Numbered from the stretch's first letter, positions 53,025-61,291 are shown. The stretch is DNA of 64,000 bases from RGIG1959 sp045651865 (GCA_045651865.1 JAZRTC010000021.1:10453-74452); one strand, 5' to 3'. The notes: generated from the letters alone by a model not told the origin. Numbers and translations are program-made.

Positions 53025-53603
53025 ATGAATACAATTGTTAAGAGTAGCCATGGAATCACACTAGTTCCGGTAACAAGCAAATTGCTTGCGGAGCGTAAAA
53101 TTTTTATTGAAGACGAAATCACGCTGGTATCAGCATGCGACACCGTTAGAGCCCTTATGCTTCTTGTGAAAGAAGATCCTAACAAGCCGATTGATATTTA
53201 TATTAATTCGACTGGTGGACGAGTTGATGCGGGCTTGATGATTTATGATACATTAAAAGGCATGAAGACGGAAGTCAATTTGCACTGCATTGGAATGGCT
53301 GCATCTATGGCAGCTGTTATTCTTGCCGGAGGAAAAAAGGGTCATCGCTTTATTTTGCCGCACAGTAAAACCATGATACATGAGCCGTTAATTTCATGTG
53401 GCGTTGGAGGTAGTGCAACAACGATTAAACATACAGCTGAGTCGATTTTGGAAACAAAACAACTTACAGTGGAGTTGCTTGCGAAAGATACAGGAAGAAC
53501 AATCGAAGAGATAGAACAAGCCATTGCGTTTGATAATTACATGAACGCGAAGGAATCTATCGCTTTTGGCCTTTGTGATTATATAGAAGAAGCGATTGTT
53601 TAA
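53025..53603 (+). CDS. ClpP-like serine protease
   Basis: A 192-residue ClpP-family protease. The catalytic triad is in place: Ser in GMAASMAAV, His in HSKTMIHEP, Asp in FDNYMNAKESI. The INSTGG oxyanion strand (NSTGGRVDAGLMIYD) is also present. Mobile-element ClpP paralogues often process or degrade element-specific substrates, possibly with a dedicated ATPase. Here it sits between two P-loop ATPases, neither a ClpX/ClpC. GGAGGATCTCCCTTAT precedes the start. Confidence 0.9.
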   Translation: MNTIVKSSHGITLVPVTSKLLAERKIFIEDEITLVSACDTVRALMLLVKEDPNKPIDIYINSTGGRVDAGLMIYDTLKGMKTEVNLHCIGMAASMAAVILAGGKKGHRFILPHSKTMIHEPLISCGVGGSATTIKHTAESILETKQLTVELLAKDTGRTIEEIEQAIAFDNYMNAKESIAFGLCDYIEEAIV

Positions 53604-53617
53604 AGGAGGAAGCTGCT

Positions 53618-54916
53618 ATGGATAAAGTTATTCTTGCTAAAAATGTTGTGCTTGAAGGTGGACTTGGGACAAGCAGGCCGAACGATAATCAAATTGTGTT
53701 CGGAGGGACCGGAAGTGGAAAATCTATGAGTATTGAGTTGCCGACATTGTGCCATACACGAAAAAGCAGTTTCTTCGGTACTTTCGCTAAACGAAGTGTG
53801 GTTAAAAAAGCTGCGCCTTATTTTCAGGCTCTTGGTTATAAAACCCATGTATGGAATATTACCGATCCTGCTGATGGTGATATGCTTCCTGACCCGCTTT
53901 TATATGTTGCATCCGACGATGATGTACAAGAACTTGCTCGCCAAGTAGCACGGGGGAATCCGGAATACGATCGAGCTTCAAAATTTGATCCTTATTGGCG
54001 CGAAGCGAGTGAGTCGTTAATGACAGGATTGATTTATTATGTGCTTATGACCGAAGATCAGCCCAGTATGAAAAAAGTGATTGATCTTTTCTATAAGCTT
54101 CAGATTAAAGAAGATGGAAAAGGGATCAGCACTTCGCTCGATAGCCAATTTGATTGGCTGAAGCGGAAAGCACCTGAGTCGATCGCAACAAGAAAACTTT
54201 GCTCTTTCGCTCAATTACCGTATGCTACGGCCGGCTGTGTACGAGATGATTTGGAAAAAGCCATTCAAAACATGTTTCCGGTATCCGTTCAGGAGGCAAT
54301 GGGTGCGAAAGCTACAGTTAATTTTGAGGCATTTGCGACAGATCTTACCGCTATCTTTATTGTCACCAGTCCGGTTAGAACGGCACCATATGCATTTGCC
54401 AATCTCTTATTCTCTATTGCAATTCGGCAATTGATGGAATTTGCCGAAAAGCAAGATAACAATCGCCTTCCCAGAGATGTAAAATTGTTCTTTGATGATT
54501 TCAGTTGTGGATTTCCGGTCCTTAATTTCGAAAAGACTATTTCTACATTTCGTGCGGCAGGCATCAGTGCGATGATGCTTTGTCAATCGCTTGATCAACT
54601 TGATGCTACATATGGACCGTATAATAGTACGGTGATTCTCGATAATTGTTCTACTCTTGTGTATCTACCGGGAGGAATGAACAAAAAAACATGTTCTCTT
54701 ATTAGTGAGATGGTGAATCTTCCGCTGGAGGATGTGATGTTTATGGAAATGGGAAAAGTGATTGTGTTTCAATCCGGGAAAAAACCTATTATTGCATCGC
54801 GCTATGAGACGCTTTCCGACCCCGCGTATCGCAAAATGATGAATATGGATGAACAGAAATCTTCGGAAGACAATGAAGATCGAAAATCATCGGCAACCTT
54901 GAAAGTAACCCGTTAA
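53618..54916 (+). CDS. Conjugation-type ATPase 2 (TraG/VirD4-like coupling protein)
   Basis: A 432-residue ATPase. Walker A is VFGGTGSGKSMSIE (about residues 28-41), Walker B KLFFDDFSCG (about 287-296), followed by FRAAGISAMMLCQSLDQL. The motifs and spacing are of the T4SS-DNA_transf family, which feeds DNA or protein to a secretion channel. It lacks the N-terminal membrane helices of full VirD4. AAAGGAGGAAGCTGCT precedes the start. Confidence 0.87.
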   Translation: MDKVILAKNVVLEGGLGTSRPNDNQIVFGGTGSGKSMSIELPTLCHTRKSSFFGTFAKRSVVKKAAPYFQALGYKTHVWNITDPADGDMLPDPLLYVASDDDVQELARQVARGNPEYDRASKFDPYWREASESLMTGLIYYVLMTEDQPSMKKVIDLFYKLQIKEDGKGISTSLDSQFDWLKRKAPESIATRKLCSFAQLPYATAGCVRDDLEKAIQNMFPVSVQEAMGAKATVNFEAFATDLTAIFIVTSPVRTAPYAFANLLFSIAIRQLMEFAEKQDNNRLPRDVKLFFDDFSCGFPVLNFEKTISTFRAAGISAMMLCQSLDQLDATYGPYNSTVILDNCSTLVYLPGGMNKKTCSLISEMVNLPLEDVMFMEMGKVIVFQSGKKPIIASRYETLSDPAYRKMMNMDEQKSSEDNEDRKSSATLKVTR

Positions 54917-54928
54917 AGGAGGAGAAAT

Positions 54929-55117
54929 ATGAAGAAAACTCCGCATCAACGGTTTGTCGAAAAGATAAAGAGGTCGGTTGGTACATATAAGACATCGAAT
55001 TGCCGTCTAGCGTCTAAAAAAGAAGGAGGTGAGGTGGATGGGTTAGATGAAGATTTGTTGCGCGAATTAGAGGTACGATTTGAGGAGATTTTTGGGTCAA
55101 ACTCAGATAATGATTGA
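54929..55117 (+). CDS. Small hypothetical protein (62 residues)
   Basis: Basic first half, acidic second half (GLDEDLLRELEVRFEEIFG). AAAGGAGGAGAAAT before the ATG. Probably the last gene of the ATPase/ClpP operon. Confidence 0.6.
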   Translation: MKKTPHQRFVEKIKRSVGTYKTSNCRLASKKEGGEVDGLDEDLLRELEVRFEEIFGSNSDND

Positions 55118-55179
55118 AGGGAGAACGCCCCGATCCGATTTAACGGGTCGGGCAGATTCTCTTTTGAAAGGACTTGTGT

Positions 55180-55953
55180 ATGATGAAAAGGTGTATATTA
55201 GCGGTATTGGCTTGTATTTTGATTACGGCACTTTCTGTTCCTGCAGCGGCGGCTACGGCTGATATAACACAATTAGGCGCTTGTGATGAGCAAAGTGGAG
55301 AGATTGAGCAGCAGAATGCTGTAACGGACGATGCAGCTGTATATGAGGGGGAGTGCCTTATAAAAGCAGATCCGTCGTTGATCGGTGAGGAATACACGGT
55401 TTGCGAAGGAACACGCTCGATTAAAGCGGAAGCATTTGAAGACTGCGTGAAGTTAAAGTGCATAGTGATCCCGGATACAGTGGAACATATCGGGAGGGAT
55501 GCGTTTTCTGAAACAGCATTATATCAAGATGAGGATAACTGGGAAGACGGGATGTTGATCGTTGAGGATGAGTATCTTCTCAAAGTGAAAGAGGACATCA
55601 CGGAATGTCATATTCCTGCCGGTGTATCGGTGGTGGCAGATGGTGCCTTCGAGAATTGTCGTGCATTGAAGTATTTGGTTGTTCCGCCCACGGTAGAGAC
55701 CTTGAGTGCCAAAGTGTTTGCCGGAATTACTCATGATACAGAGGTGTATTATACGGGTTCAATGGAACGCTTTATGGAAAATACCGATATGCAAATCAAT
55801 GAGTTAAATATGACTACTGTTGAAACAAGGGCGCTGTTGCGAATCTTGTTTGTATTGGCGGCGTTGGTTTCGCTGACGATTGTGGCTTTTGTGATTCGAA
55901 ACTGGCATAAGAAGATGATAGCAATTGACAACGAGGAGGGATACGAATGGTAA
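55180..55953 (+). CDS. Secreted BspA-type leucine-rich repeat protein with C-terminal anchor
   Basis: A 257-residue surface protein: signal peptide (residues 1-26, PAAAA), two BspA/LRR_5 repeats (AFEDCVKLKCIVIPDTVEHIGRDAF and GAFENCRALKYLVVPPTVETLSAKVF), and a membrane helix near residues 220-242. Such repeats mediate adhesion or protein binding. GAAAGGACTTGTGT before the ATG at 55180. Overlaps the next gene by 7 bases. Confidence 0.8.
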   Translation: MMKRCILAVLACILITALSVPAAAATADITQLGACDEQSGEIEQQNAVTDDAAVYEGECLIKADPSLIGEEYTVCEGTRSIKAEAFEDCVKLKCIVIPDTVEHIGRDAFSETALYQDEDNWEDGMLIVEDEYLLKVKEDITECHIPAGVSVVADGAFENCRALKYLVVPPTVETLSAKVFAGITHDTEVYYTGSMERFMENTDMQINELNMTTVETRALLRILFVLAALVSLTIVAFVIRNWHKKMIAIDNEEGYEW

Positions 55954-57008
55954 AAAGTAAAAGGATTCTTTGTGCGGGGCTTTCTATTAGCGCTCTCGTC
56001 ATGTTGGTAGTTTATATCGTGTCTGTTATTGTCAACAGTCCGTGTGTTCATACGATTACCGCACGACATGATCTTTTAAATGCGGCGATATTAGCGTTAC
56101 CCTTTATCGAGTTGCTAGTCTTTGCGTTGATAGGCCACAAGCTCACCTATATCAATAAGAGATGGCTTGTTTGGTCGATTTTTGCCACTTATTTTGCATT
56201 CATTATCGTTTTTGATTTTATGGGGCGAGGAATGACAGCGCCGATCTTTCTTAACGGAGCTTTAAATCGATGGGAAATCGTGATGACGATTGTGACAGGC
56301 GTACGAGTGTTTTTGCTTTTTGTTATTCCCTTTGCGAACCGTTGGTTTGTTAAAGCATATTCTATTGGAATGATAGCGTTTTTGAGCATTTCCTTTGTGT
56401 ATTTGTTGGTTAGTGCACATTGGCTTGGGGAGATGTTCTTTAGCTATGCTGTAGCGATTTTCGCGGATATGCAGTTTCATGCTGCCCTCTTTTTCTTTGC
56501 GGATATGAAGACCAAAGAAAACGGCTGGTTTTCGAATGTGAAATTTTCGGGTGGATTATTTGATCGAACAAACAAAAATTCTGTGGAAGCTGAGGAGAAT
56601 GAAAGGGTAGATCGACCGCTTTCCAGAGATTATAAATTGATCTGTATATATGCGGCCTCAAAAGAATTCAATGATTTTGTACAGACAGATCTGTTTTTCA
56701 GACGATTGACGGATGGCGTGTTTTGGGATGAAAATGGAACATATTATTCTGCGGAACAATACATCCATCATATCAAAACGCTAAGGCGACTTGCCGATGA
56801 TCTTAACGAACAGTGGGGTAACTACATCCATAGAGGATTTGTGGATATGTTGAACCTATTGTTGGTTGATGAAGATGCATATACTTTTAAAGCGGATGTA
56901 ACGGCTGTTGCACATTTACTTTTAAATCAGCCAGCTTCGTCGTGGGCGGCTGTTATTGACACACATGAAAAATATATGGCAGAGTTTCTCGGGAATCAAG
57001 GAGGTTAA
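55947..57008 (+). CDS. Polytopic membrane protein
   Basis: A 353-residue protein with five to six membrane helices in residues 7-190 and a cytoplasmic helical domain after residue 225 (KLICIYAASKEFNDFVQTDLFF). GAGGAGGGATACGA precedes the ATG inside the LRR gene. No family recognised. Possibly works with the LRR protein. Confidence 0.7.
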   Translation: MVKSKRILCAGLSISALVMLVVYIVSVIVNSPCVHTITARHDLLNAAILALPFIELLVFALIGHKLTYINKRWLVWSIFATYFAFIIVFDFMGRGMTAPIFLNGALNRWEIVMTIVTGVRVFLLFVIPFANRWFVKAYSIGMIAFLSISFVYLLVSAHWLGEMFFSYAVAIFADMQFHAALFFFADMKTKENGWFSNVKFSGGLFDRTNKNSVEAEENERVDRPLSRDYKLICIYAASKEFNDFVQTDLFFRRLTDGVFWDENGTYYSAEQYIHHIKTLRRLADDLNEQWGNYIHRGFVDMLNLLLVDEDAYTFKADVTAVAHLLLNQPASSWAAVIDTHEKYMAEFLGNQGG

Positions 57009-57023
57009 ACAAGGACATGCCTT

Positions 57024-57896
57024 ATGCAATACTATATTGATTTTCATACGCATACTACTTTGAGTGACGGCGCTTATACACCGAAACAGATTTGTGCTAT
57101 GGCACAAGCGGCAGGGATTAAAGCTCTTGCTATAACCGACCATAATCACACCGAAAATCTTACCGAATTATGTACCGCTTTTCCGGATCTTTGCTTGATA
57201 CAAGGTGCAGAGATTAGTTGTTTGTACACGAATGACAAAGGGGAAGAAACGGAACTCCATGTTGTGGCATTAGGATTTGATCCAAACGACCCGAATATAC
57301 GATCGGTTTTGGCGCGCAACAAGTCAAATCGTCAGCCATATGTAGATGCAATCTTGGACAAACTTCGTTTGTGTGGTATTGATTTGGGGGGTTATAACAC
57401 TTTATCTCGAATGTATCCGAATAGCCGGCATATCGGAAGGATGGCCATTGCCAAAACAATGGTTGAACAAGGGTATGTTTCATCAATTGATGAAGCGTTT
57501 GATAAATATATCGGCGCTCATGGTGAACGAAAGGCGTATGTCTCCAATCTGATTGGGCATGTGCCGTTGGAAGATGCCGCGAGAGCTATTGTGAATGCGG
57601 GTGGTGTTGCTGTGCTTGCTCATTTGTTTTATTATCTATTTGACAGCACCGACAATCAAAATCTTCTTCGTCGTTTTAAAGAGTTGACCGGTCGGCGTGG
57701 GGCGATGGAGGTGTTTTATTCTCGATACGATCAAACACAATGTGCAACACTGAAAGAACTTGCCGATCAATACGGGTTGATGTACAGTGCAGCAAGTGAT
57801 TTTCACGGTCAAAATCCGAGCGAGAGTCTCGATAACCGCTTTTCAAGCGATGACTGTGCGGCGGTGCTTGGTGCATTGAATATTGATTTAATATAA
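57024..57896 (+). CDS. PHP-domain phosphoesterase
   Basis: A 290-residue PHP protein of the TrpH/RNase AM type. The metal ligands are in IDFHTHTTLSDGAY, AITDHNHTE, GAEISC, VVALG, NAGGVAVLAH and SAASDFHG. Relatives remove phosphate from 3',5'-bisphosphorylated nucleotides or trim RNA 5' ends. Start 57024 after a weak ribosome site (AAGGACATGCCTT). Confidence 0.85.
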   Translation: MQYYIDFHTHTTLSDGAYTPKQICAMAQAAGIKALAITDHNHTENLTELCTAFPDLCLIQGAEISCLYTNDKGEETELHVVALGFDPNDPNIRSVLARNKSNRQPYVDAILDKLRLCGIDLGGYNTLSRMYPNSRHIGRMAIAKTMVEQGYVSSIDEAFDKYIGAHGERKAYVSNLIGHVPLEDAARAIVNAGGVAVLAHLFYYLFDSTDNQNLLRRFKELTGRRGAMEVFYSRYDQTQCATLKELADQYGLMYSAASDFHGQNPSESLDNRFSSDDCAAVLGALNIDLI

Positions 57897-57910
57897 CAGA
57901 AGGTGATTAT

Positions 57911-58093
57911 GTGAATGAACAAATCCTGAAGAATGAACCGTATTTGACACGGTACATAGAAAGCTATGAAGAACAATTACCCAAAGAACAGGTGATGGCG
58001 TATTATCAGCGTATGATTGACTTGTATGAAGAAGCGGGGCAAAAAGAGAAGGCGGATGAGTTTCGAGATCGATTGAAGCAGTATGAATTGTAA
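57911..58093 (+). CDS. Small helical protein (60 residues)
   Basis: GTG start after AGAAGGTGATTAT. The sequence ESYEEQLPKEQVMAYYQRMIDLYEEAGQ looks like one TPR-like helix pair. Between the PHP and guanylate kinase genes with 14-15 bp gaps. Confidence 0.65.
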   Translation: MNEQILKNEPYLTRYIESYEEQLPKEQVMAYYQRMIDLYEEAGQKEKADEFRDRLKQYEL

Positions 58094-58108
58094 AGGAGAT
58101 GCAAACTT

Positions 58109-59248
58109 ATGTGGACTGTGGAAAAGATACAGGCGTTTTACGACAAATTAAATAAAACATACGGTATGCAGGTTGTTCCTGTTATTCGCGAGGCGGAGAA
58201 GGGAAAGTTTCCGTTGTTTGTCAAAAACGGAGAGTTGATGTTTGTTTCGGCATTTTTCAATCACCCGGAGCTTGACGATGCCGTGAAAACCATGTTGTTG
58301 GTTGAACTGTACAGTTGTTTCCATCTCGACCGTCATAAAACGGGTTATGTGGATGTTAACCCCGGATTTATGGCAAAAGGAATTTGCTTTGATAGGGGTG
58401 TTGGTTTTGCATCGGATGATGAGATTGAGCAAAATCTGCGCAAAGTTCGAAGACAACTTTATGATGAGATCGAATACTGCTGTTATTTTTCGATCGGCCA
58501 AAAGCTTCGCGAGAGTGCGTTTGTCAGCTGGAAGGTTGTGAATGTTGTGCGTAACGGACAAGCAGAAATCCTTGTGACAGTCAAACCGATCGGTTGTAAT
58601 CTGGGAAAGCCCAATAAGATAATGACGGAGGAAGAGCTTTATAACCGCTGTTGTAATTTCCGTGATATGAAGAATGAGAAGGTGGATATGCGCAGAAACT
58701 TGGTTGTCATATCTGGCCCGTCCGGCGTGGGGAAGGATACAGTTGTTAAAAAACTGATTGAGACTTATCCCCGTTTGAATAAAACGATCTCAGTTACCAC
58801 GCGCGCTAAGCGTAGTAATGAAACGGAGGGTGTGGATTATTATTACATTTCAAAAGGACAGTTTTATGATTTTCAAATGAATGACAGTCTCGTTGAATAT
58901 ACGCTATATGATGGCGAGTATTACGGCACACTCTATTCCGAGGTGGAACGCCACCCCGAAAACGCGCCCTTGATTCTTGTGGTTGATGTTCGTGGTAGAC
59001 GAGATGTGATGATGAGATATCCGATGGCAAAATCGATATTTATTGCGCCTCCGTCGTTGGAGGAATTGAAAACTCGTTTGATTGGTCGCGAAGAAAACAG
59101 CGACAAGGAAATAGAACGCCGATTAACGGTGGCGAAAGATGAACTTGAGCAAGCGTGCAAATATGATTTTATGGTCATCAATGAGGATGTTGAAACATGT
59201 GCGGATGATATTGTAAAGATTATATCGGAGAACATTTCACCTGCGTAG
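58109..59248 (+). CDS. Guanylate kinase fused to an N-terminal unknown domain
   Basis: A 379-residue protein. Residues 195-375 are a guanylate kinase: P-loop VISGPSGVGKDTVVKKL, SVTTRAKRSNETEGVDYYYI (GMP site), VEYTLYDGEYYGT and the lid segment near TRLIGREENSDKEIERRL. The first 190 residues (IQAFYDKLNKTYGM, HPELDDAVKTMLLVELYSCFHLD) have no known relative to me. A free-standing chromosomal gmk is not in this window. AAAGGAG precedes the start. The fusion may tie GMP/GDP levels to the nucleotide-like signalling of the element; this is speculation. Confidence 0.83.
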   Translation: MWTVEKIQAFYDKLNKTYGMQVVPVIREAEKGKFPLFVKNGELMFVSAFFNHPELDDAVKTMLLVELYSCFHLDRHKTGYVDVNPGFMAKGICFDRGVGFASDDEIEQNLRKVRRQLYDEIEYCCYFSIGQKLRESAFVSWKVVNVVRNGQAEILVTVKPIGCNLGKPNKIMTEEELYNRCCNFRDMKNEKVDMRRNLVVISGPSGVGKDTVVKKLIETYPRLNKTISVTTRAKRSNETEGVDYYYISKGQFYDFQMNDSLVEYTLYDGEYYGTLYSEVERHPENAPLILVVDVRGRRDVMMRYPMAKSIFIAPPSLEELKTRLIGREENSDKEIERRLTVAKDELEQACKYDFMVINEDVETCADDIVKIISENISPA

Positions 59249-59255
59249 TAAAAGA

Positions 59256-59290
59256 AAACGCCTGCTAACCGCTATGGTTAGCAGGCGTTT
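59256..59290 (+). terminator. Terminator at the right end of the element's gene set
   Basis: AAACGCCTGCTAACC, GCTAT loop, GGTTAGCAGGCGTTT: perfect 15-bp stem, 8 bp after the guanylate kinase stop. Confidence 0.9.
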
Positions 59291-59341
59291 ATAGTGCTAT
59301 GTGGATTTTACAAAAGCGAGCGGATGCGGGTGGCATTTTGC

Positions 59342-59544
59342 TCATGCAAGTTCGCTTTCTCGGCGAAAGTTCCCCCGTTGATTGACGGCGTTTGTCACCT
59401 GCTCAATGCAGTGCTTGGCATCGGACGGTTTGAGGTCTAGAAGCGCGTGCGACAGCCGACCAATCCTCGGCTGTGATGTTGATGGATTTTTTCGCGGAGT
59501 TCTCTCAAAATAGCAGTATCATCGGACAGAATATTGAGTTTCAT
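59342..59544 (-). pseudogene. Decayed small gene near the right end
   Basis: ATG 59544 with GGGAGGCTCGCT reads MKLNILSDDTAILRELREK, then two frameshifts (one at a run of six A) are needed to keep reading through ITAEDWSAVARAS and SDAKHCIEQVTNAVNQRGNF to a stop at 59342. The codon choice across frames looks coding. Identity unknown; perhaps a remnant of an integration helper. Confidence 0.35.
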
Positions 59545-59608
59545 AGCGAGCCTCCCAAAATAAAATATTATATCTGCACTATTATTACACTCAAAAGCAG
59601 TTGAAATA

Positions 59609-60382
59609 TCAAATATAAACTGTTATTTTTTGGTTGAATATGTAGATTGAGGGTATCGCGTCCTTTCGGTGGCATGGATTTTGTGAAGGATTGTGTGCCA
59701 CTTTTGATGATATTTCGAGGGCGATTTCGCTCTCGTATGGTGTTAGTATACCATCAGCAGGTGCCATCGCGGCACCCATATTGTTGGCGTCGGTGATGCC
59801 CAGATCCACCACACGACCCGCGCACACCTCGCGGATATGCGCGCCTTTGCCACCCATGCCGACGATGGCACAGCCGGCGGCGGTAGCGGTCCACTGCGCG
59901 GTCGGGGTGCGTTGTCCGCCGTAGGCGAGAGGATAGCGGAACTGGCGTTCTGCCGAGCAGAAGTGCGATGAGGTCACAGCCGCGCATAAGTCTGCCGCGC
60001 CGCTGTCCACAAAAATCGACGCCATAGCAAGCGTCTGTGCCATGGTGGAGCAAGCACCGTATTGTCCCAGAAGTGGCACGCCGCTTTCGCGAAGTCCGAA
60101 GGCGCTTGCGGTGCACTGGTTAAGCAAGTCGCCTGCAAAGAGATATTGCATCTGAGACGGCGCGAGTCCGGCTTTGTTCAGCGCACAGGAAAATGCCTCT
60201 TTCTGAAACACACTCTCGGCTTTTTCCCACGAATCCTGTCCCATCCGCGTATCATTTTCGATCACATCAAAATACTTTGCCATCGGGCCTTCCCCCTCTT
60301 TTTTGCCGACAACGGCCGCACTGCTCCATACGGTCGGGCGCGATGACAGCGACACGGTGAATTCTCCGACTCTTTCCGCCAT
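59609..60382 (-). CDS. spoVAD: SpoVAD N-terminal part (5' part of the split gene) with element-encoded tail
   Basis: Residues 1-209 match the N-terminal two thirds of SpoVAD, a thiolase-fold protein that binds dipicolinic acid: FAGDLLNQCT, GACSTMAQTLAMAS (the thiolase-type Cys), SSHFCSAERQFRYPLAYGGQ, VVDLGITDANNMGAAMAPA. At codon 209 the reading frame enters the inserted element and runs 48 foreign residues to a stop at 59609. ATG 60382 follows AAGGAGAGGTGTCTACACT; an upstream GTG at 60451 is less likely. A SigG-like promoter lies just upstream. The 3' part lies 43 kb away at 16.1-16.5 kb. Confidence 0.93.
   Translation of the reverse strand: MAERVGEFTVSLSSRPTVWSSAAVVGKKEGEGPMAKYFDVIENDTRMGQDSWEKAESVFQKEAFSCALNKAGLAPSQMQYLFAGDLLNQCTASAFGLRESGVPLLGQYGACSTMAQTLAMASIFVDSGAADLCAAVTSSHFCSAERQFRYPLAYGGQRTPTAQWTATAAGCAIVGMGGKGAHIREVCAGRVVDLGITDANNMGAAMAPADGILTPYESEIALEISSKVAHNPSQNPCHRKDAIPSIYIFNQKITVYI
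59755..59763. repeat. 9-bp attachment core, right junction of the insertion
   Basis: CAGCAGGTG, identical to 16501-16509. It covers SpoVAD codons 208-209 (CCT GCT on the minus strand) and the next G. Confidence 0.9.
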
Positions 60383-60415
60383 AGTGTAGACACCTCTCCT
60401 TATTGTATATATGGG

Positions 60416-60445
60416 CAGTATGCAACAAAACGCGGCGGAATATGC
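60416..60445 (-). promoter_or_regulatory. SigG/SigF-like promoter of spoVAD
   Basis: On the minus strand: GCATA (60445-60441), 18 bp, CATACTG (60422-60416). It fits the forespore consensus gnATR-N18-CATnnTA except the last base. It lies 34 bp upstream of the start codon, as expected for a forespore-expressed spoVA gene. Confidence 0.55.
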
Positions 60446-60531
60446 GTTCACACGAATTTGTGGTTGAGGACGGGGTTTGTGTGTGGTATACTGTACATGG
60501 AAAATCTATGCGCAGAGAAAGGAATAAAACG

Positions 60532-60888
60532 ATGCTGACATTTGTTTGCTATCCGAAATGCACCACTTGCCAGAAGGCAAAAAAGTGGCTGGATGATCAT
60601 AACATTGCCTATACTTTCAGGGATATCAAAACGGAGAATCCCACGCTTGAGGAACTGACGGCATGGTACCGAAAAAGCGGTTTACCGCTCAAAAAGTTTT
60701 TCAATACGAGCGGGTTGCTGTATAAATCGATGGAGTTGAAAACCAAATTGCCCGCCATGAGCGAGGACGAGATGCTGGCGCTTCTTGCCACGGACGGTAT
60801 GCTTGTCAAACGCCCGCTGCTCATCGGTGATGCGTTTGTATTGGTTGGATTTAAGGAGTCGGAGTGGTCGGGCGTTTTGCAGGGATAA
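60532..60888 (+). CDS. ArsC/Spx-family thioredoxin-fold protein
   Basis: A 118-residue protein with CTTC near residue 10 (FVCYPKCTTCQKAKKWL), the FRDIKTENPT segment and the family's KRPLLIGDAFVLVGFKESEW ending. Members are arsenate reductases, Spx regulators or YffB-like proteins of unknown role. ATG 60532 after AAAGGAATAAAACG. The CxxC suggests Spx/YffB-like redox function rather than classical arsenate reduction. Confidence 0.85.
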   Translation: MLTFVCYPKCTTCQKAKKWLDDHNIAYTFRDIKTENPTLEELTAWYRKSGLPLKKFFNTSGLLYKSMELKTKLPAMSEDEMLALLATDGMLVKRPLLIGDAFVLVGFKESEWSGVLQG

Positions 60889-60928
60889 TCCGGCGTTGAA
60901 AACATAAACGATTTAAGGAGAATACAAT

Positions 60929-61291
60929 ATGGATGTACATGCCTTTTTGAAAAGTGTCATCGATTCCGATACGGCACCGATTGTCATTTGTGATCTGACA
61001 CATACGGTGGTGTATATGAATCCGGCGGCGGTTGCGCGTTACCGTACGGATATTACGGGAAGGAGCATAAAGTCGTGCCATAGTGCCCAGGCGAATGCCA
61101 GGATTGATGAGGTTGTTGCCTGGTTTGCAAAGAACAAGGACAACAATGCGGTGTACACATTTCGCAACGATCAGGAAAATAAGGATGTGTATATGGTCGC
61201 GCTGCGGGATCAAAGCGACGCGCTGATCGGGTATTATGAAAAGCACGAATACCGAAACCGTGAAACGGCGGCATTGTATACCATGCCGTAG
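60929..61291 (+). CDS. PAS-domain protein
   Basis: A 120-residue stand-alone PAS domain: IVICDLTHTVVYMNPAAVARY, GRSIKSCHS, VYMVALRDQSDALIGYYE. PAS domains bind small ligands or cofactors. The C-terminal half of the pattern matches the group found in small Clostridia sensor proteins. AAGGAGAATACAAT precedes the start. Confidence 0.8.
   Translation: MDVHAFLKSVIDSDTAPIVICDLTHTVVYMNPAAVARYRTDITGRSIKSCHSAQANARIDEVVAWFAKNKDNNAVYTFRNDQENKDVYMVALRDQSDALIGYYEKHEYRNRETAALYTMP

Larger units (their letters stand above)
16501..59763. mobile_element. 43.25-kb integrative element inserted in spoVAD
   Basis: Bounded by 9-bp direct repeats, with exactly 43,254 bp between equivalent bases. It contains one large serine recombinase, two conjugation-type ATPases (VirD4/TraG-like), a decayed RepA_N-like initiator and a decayed conjugative-transposon sigma-like gene. 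Joining the outer ends restores spoVAD. Joining the inner ends gives a 48-bp imperfect palindrome centred in the core, as expected for a serine-recombinase attP. No relaxase or VirB4 was recognised, so self-transfer is doubtful. Composition changes from moderate GC before 26.4 kb to AT-rich after it, so the element is probably a composite. Confidence 0.85.

Noticed and set aside
16501..59763. Split spoVAD explained by inversion or misassembly
   Set aside because: Both parts keep the same strand and order, the 9-bp core is shared in phase, and the inner ends form a proper attP palindrome, which neither alternative predicts. Misassembly cannot be fully excluded without reads.
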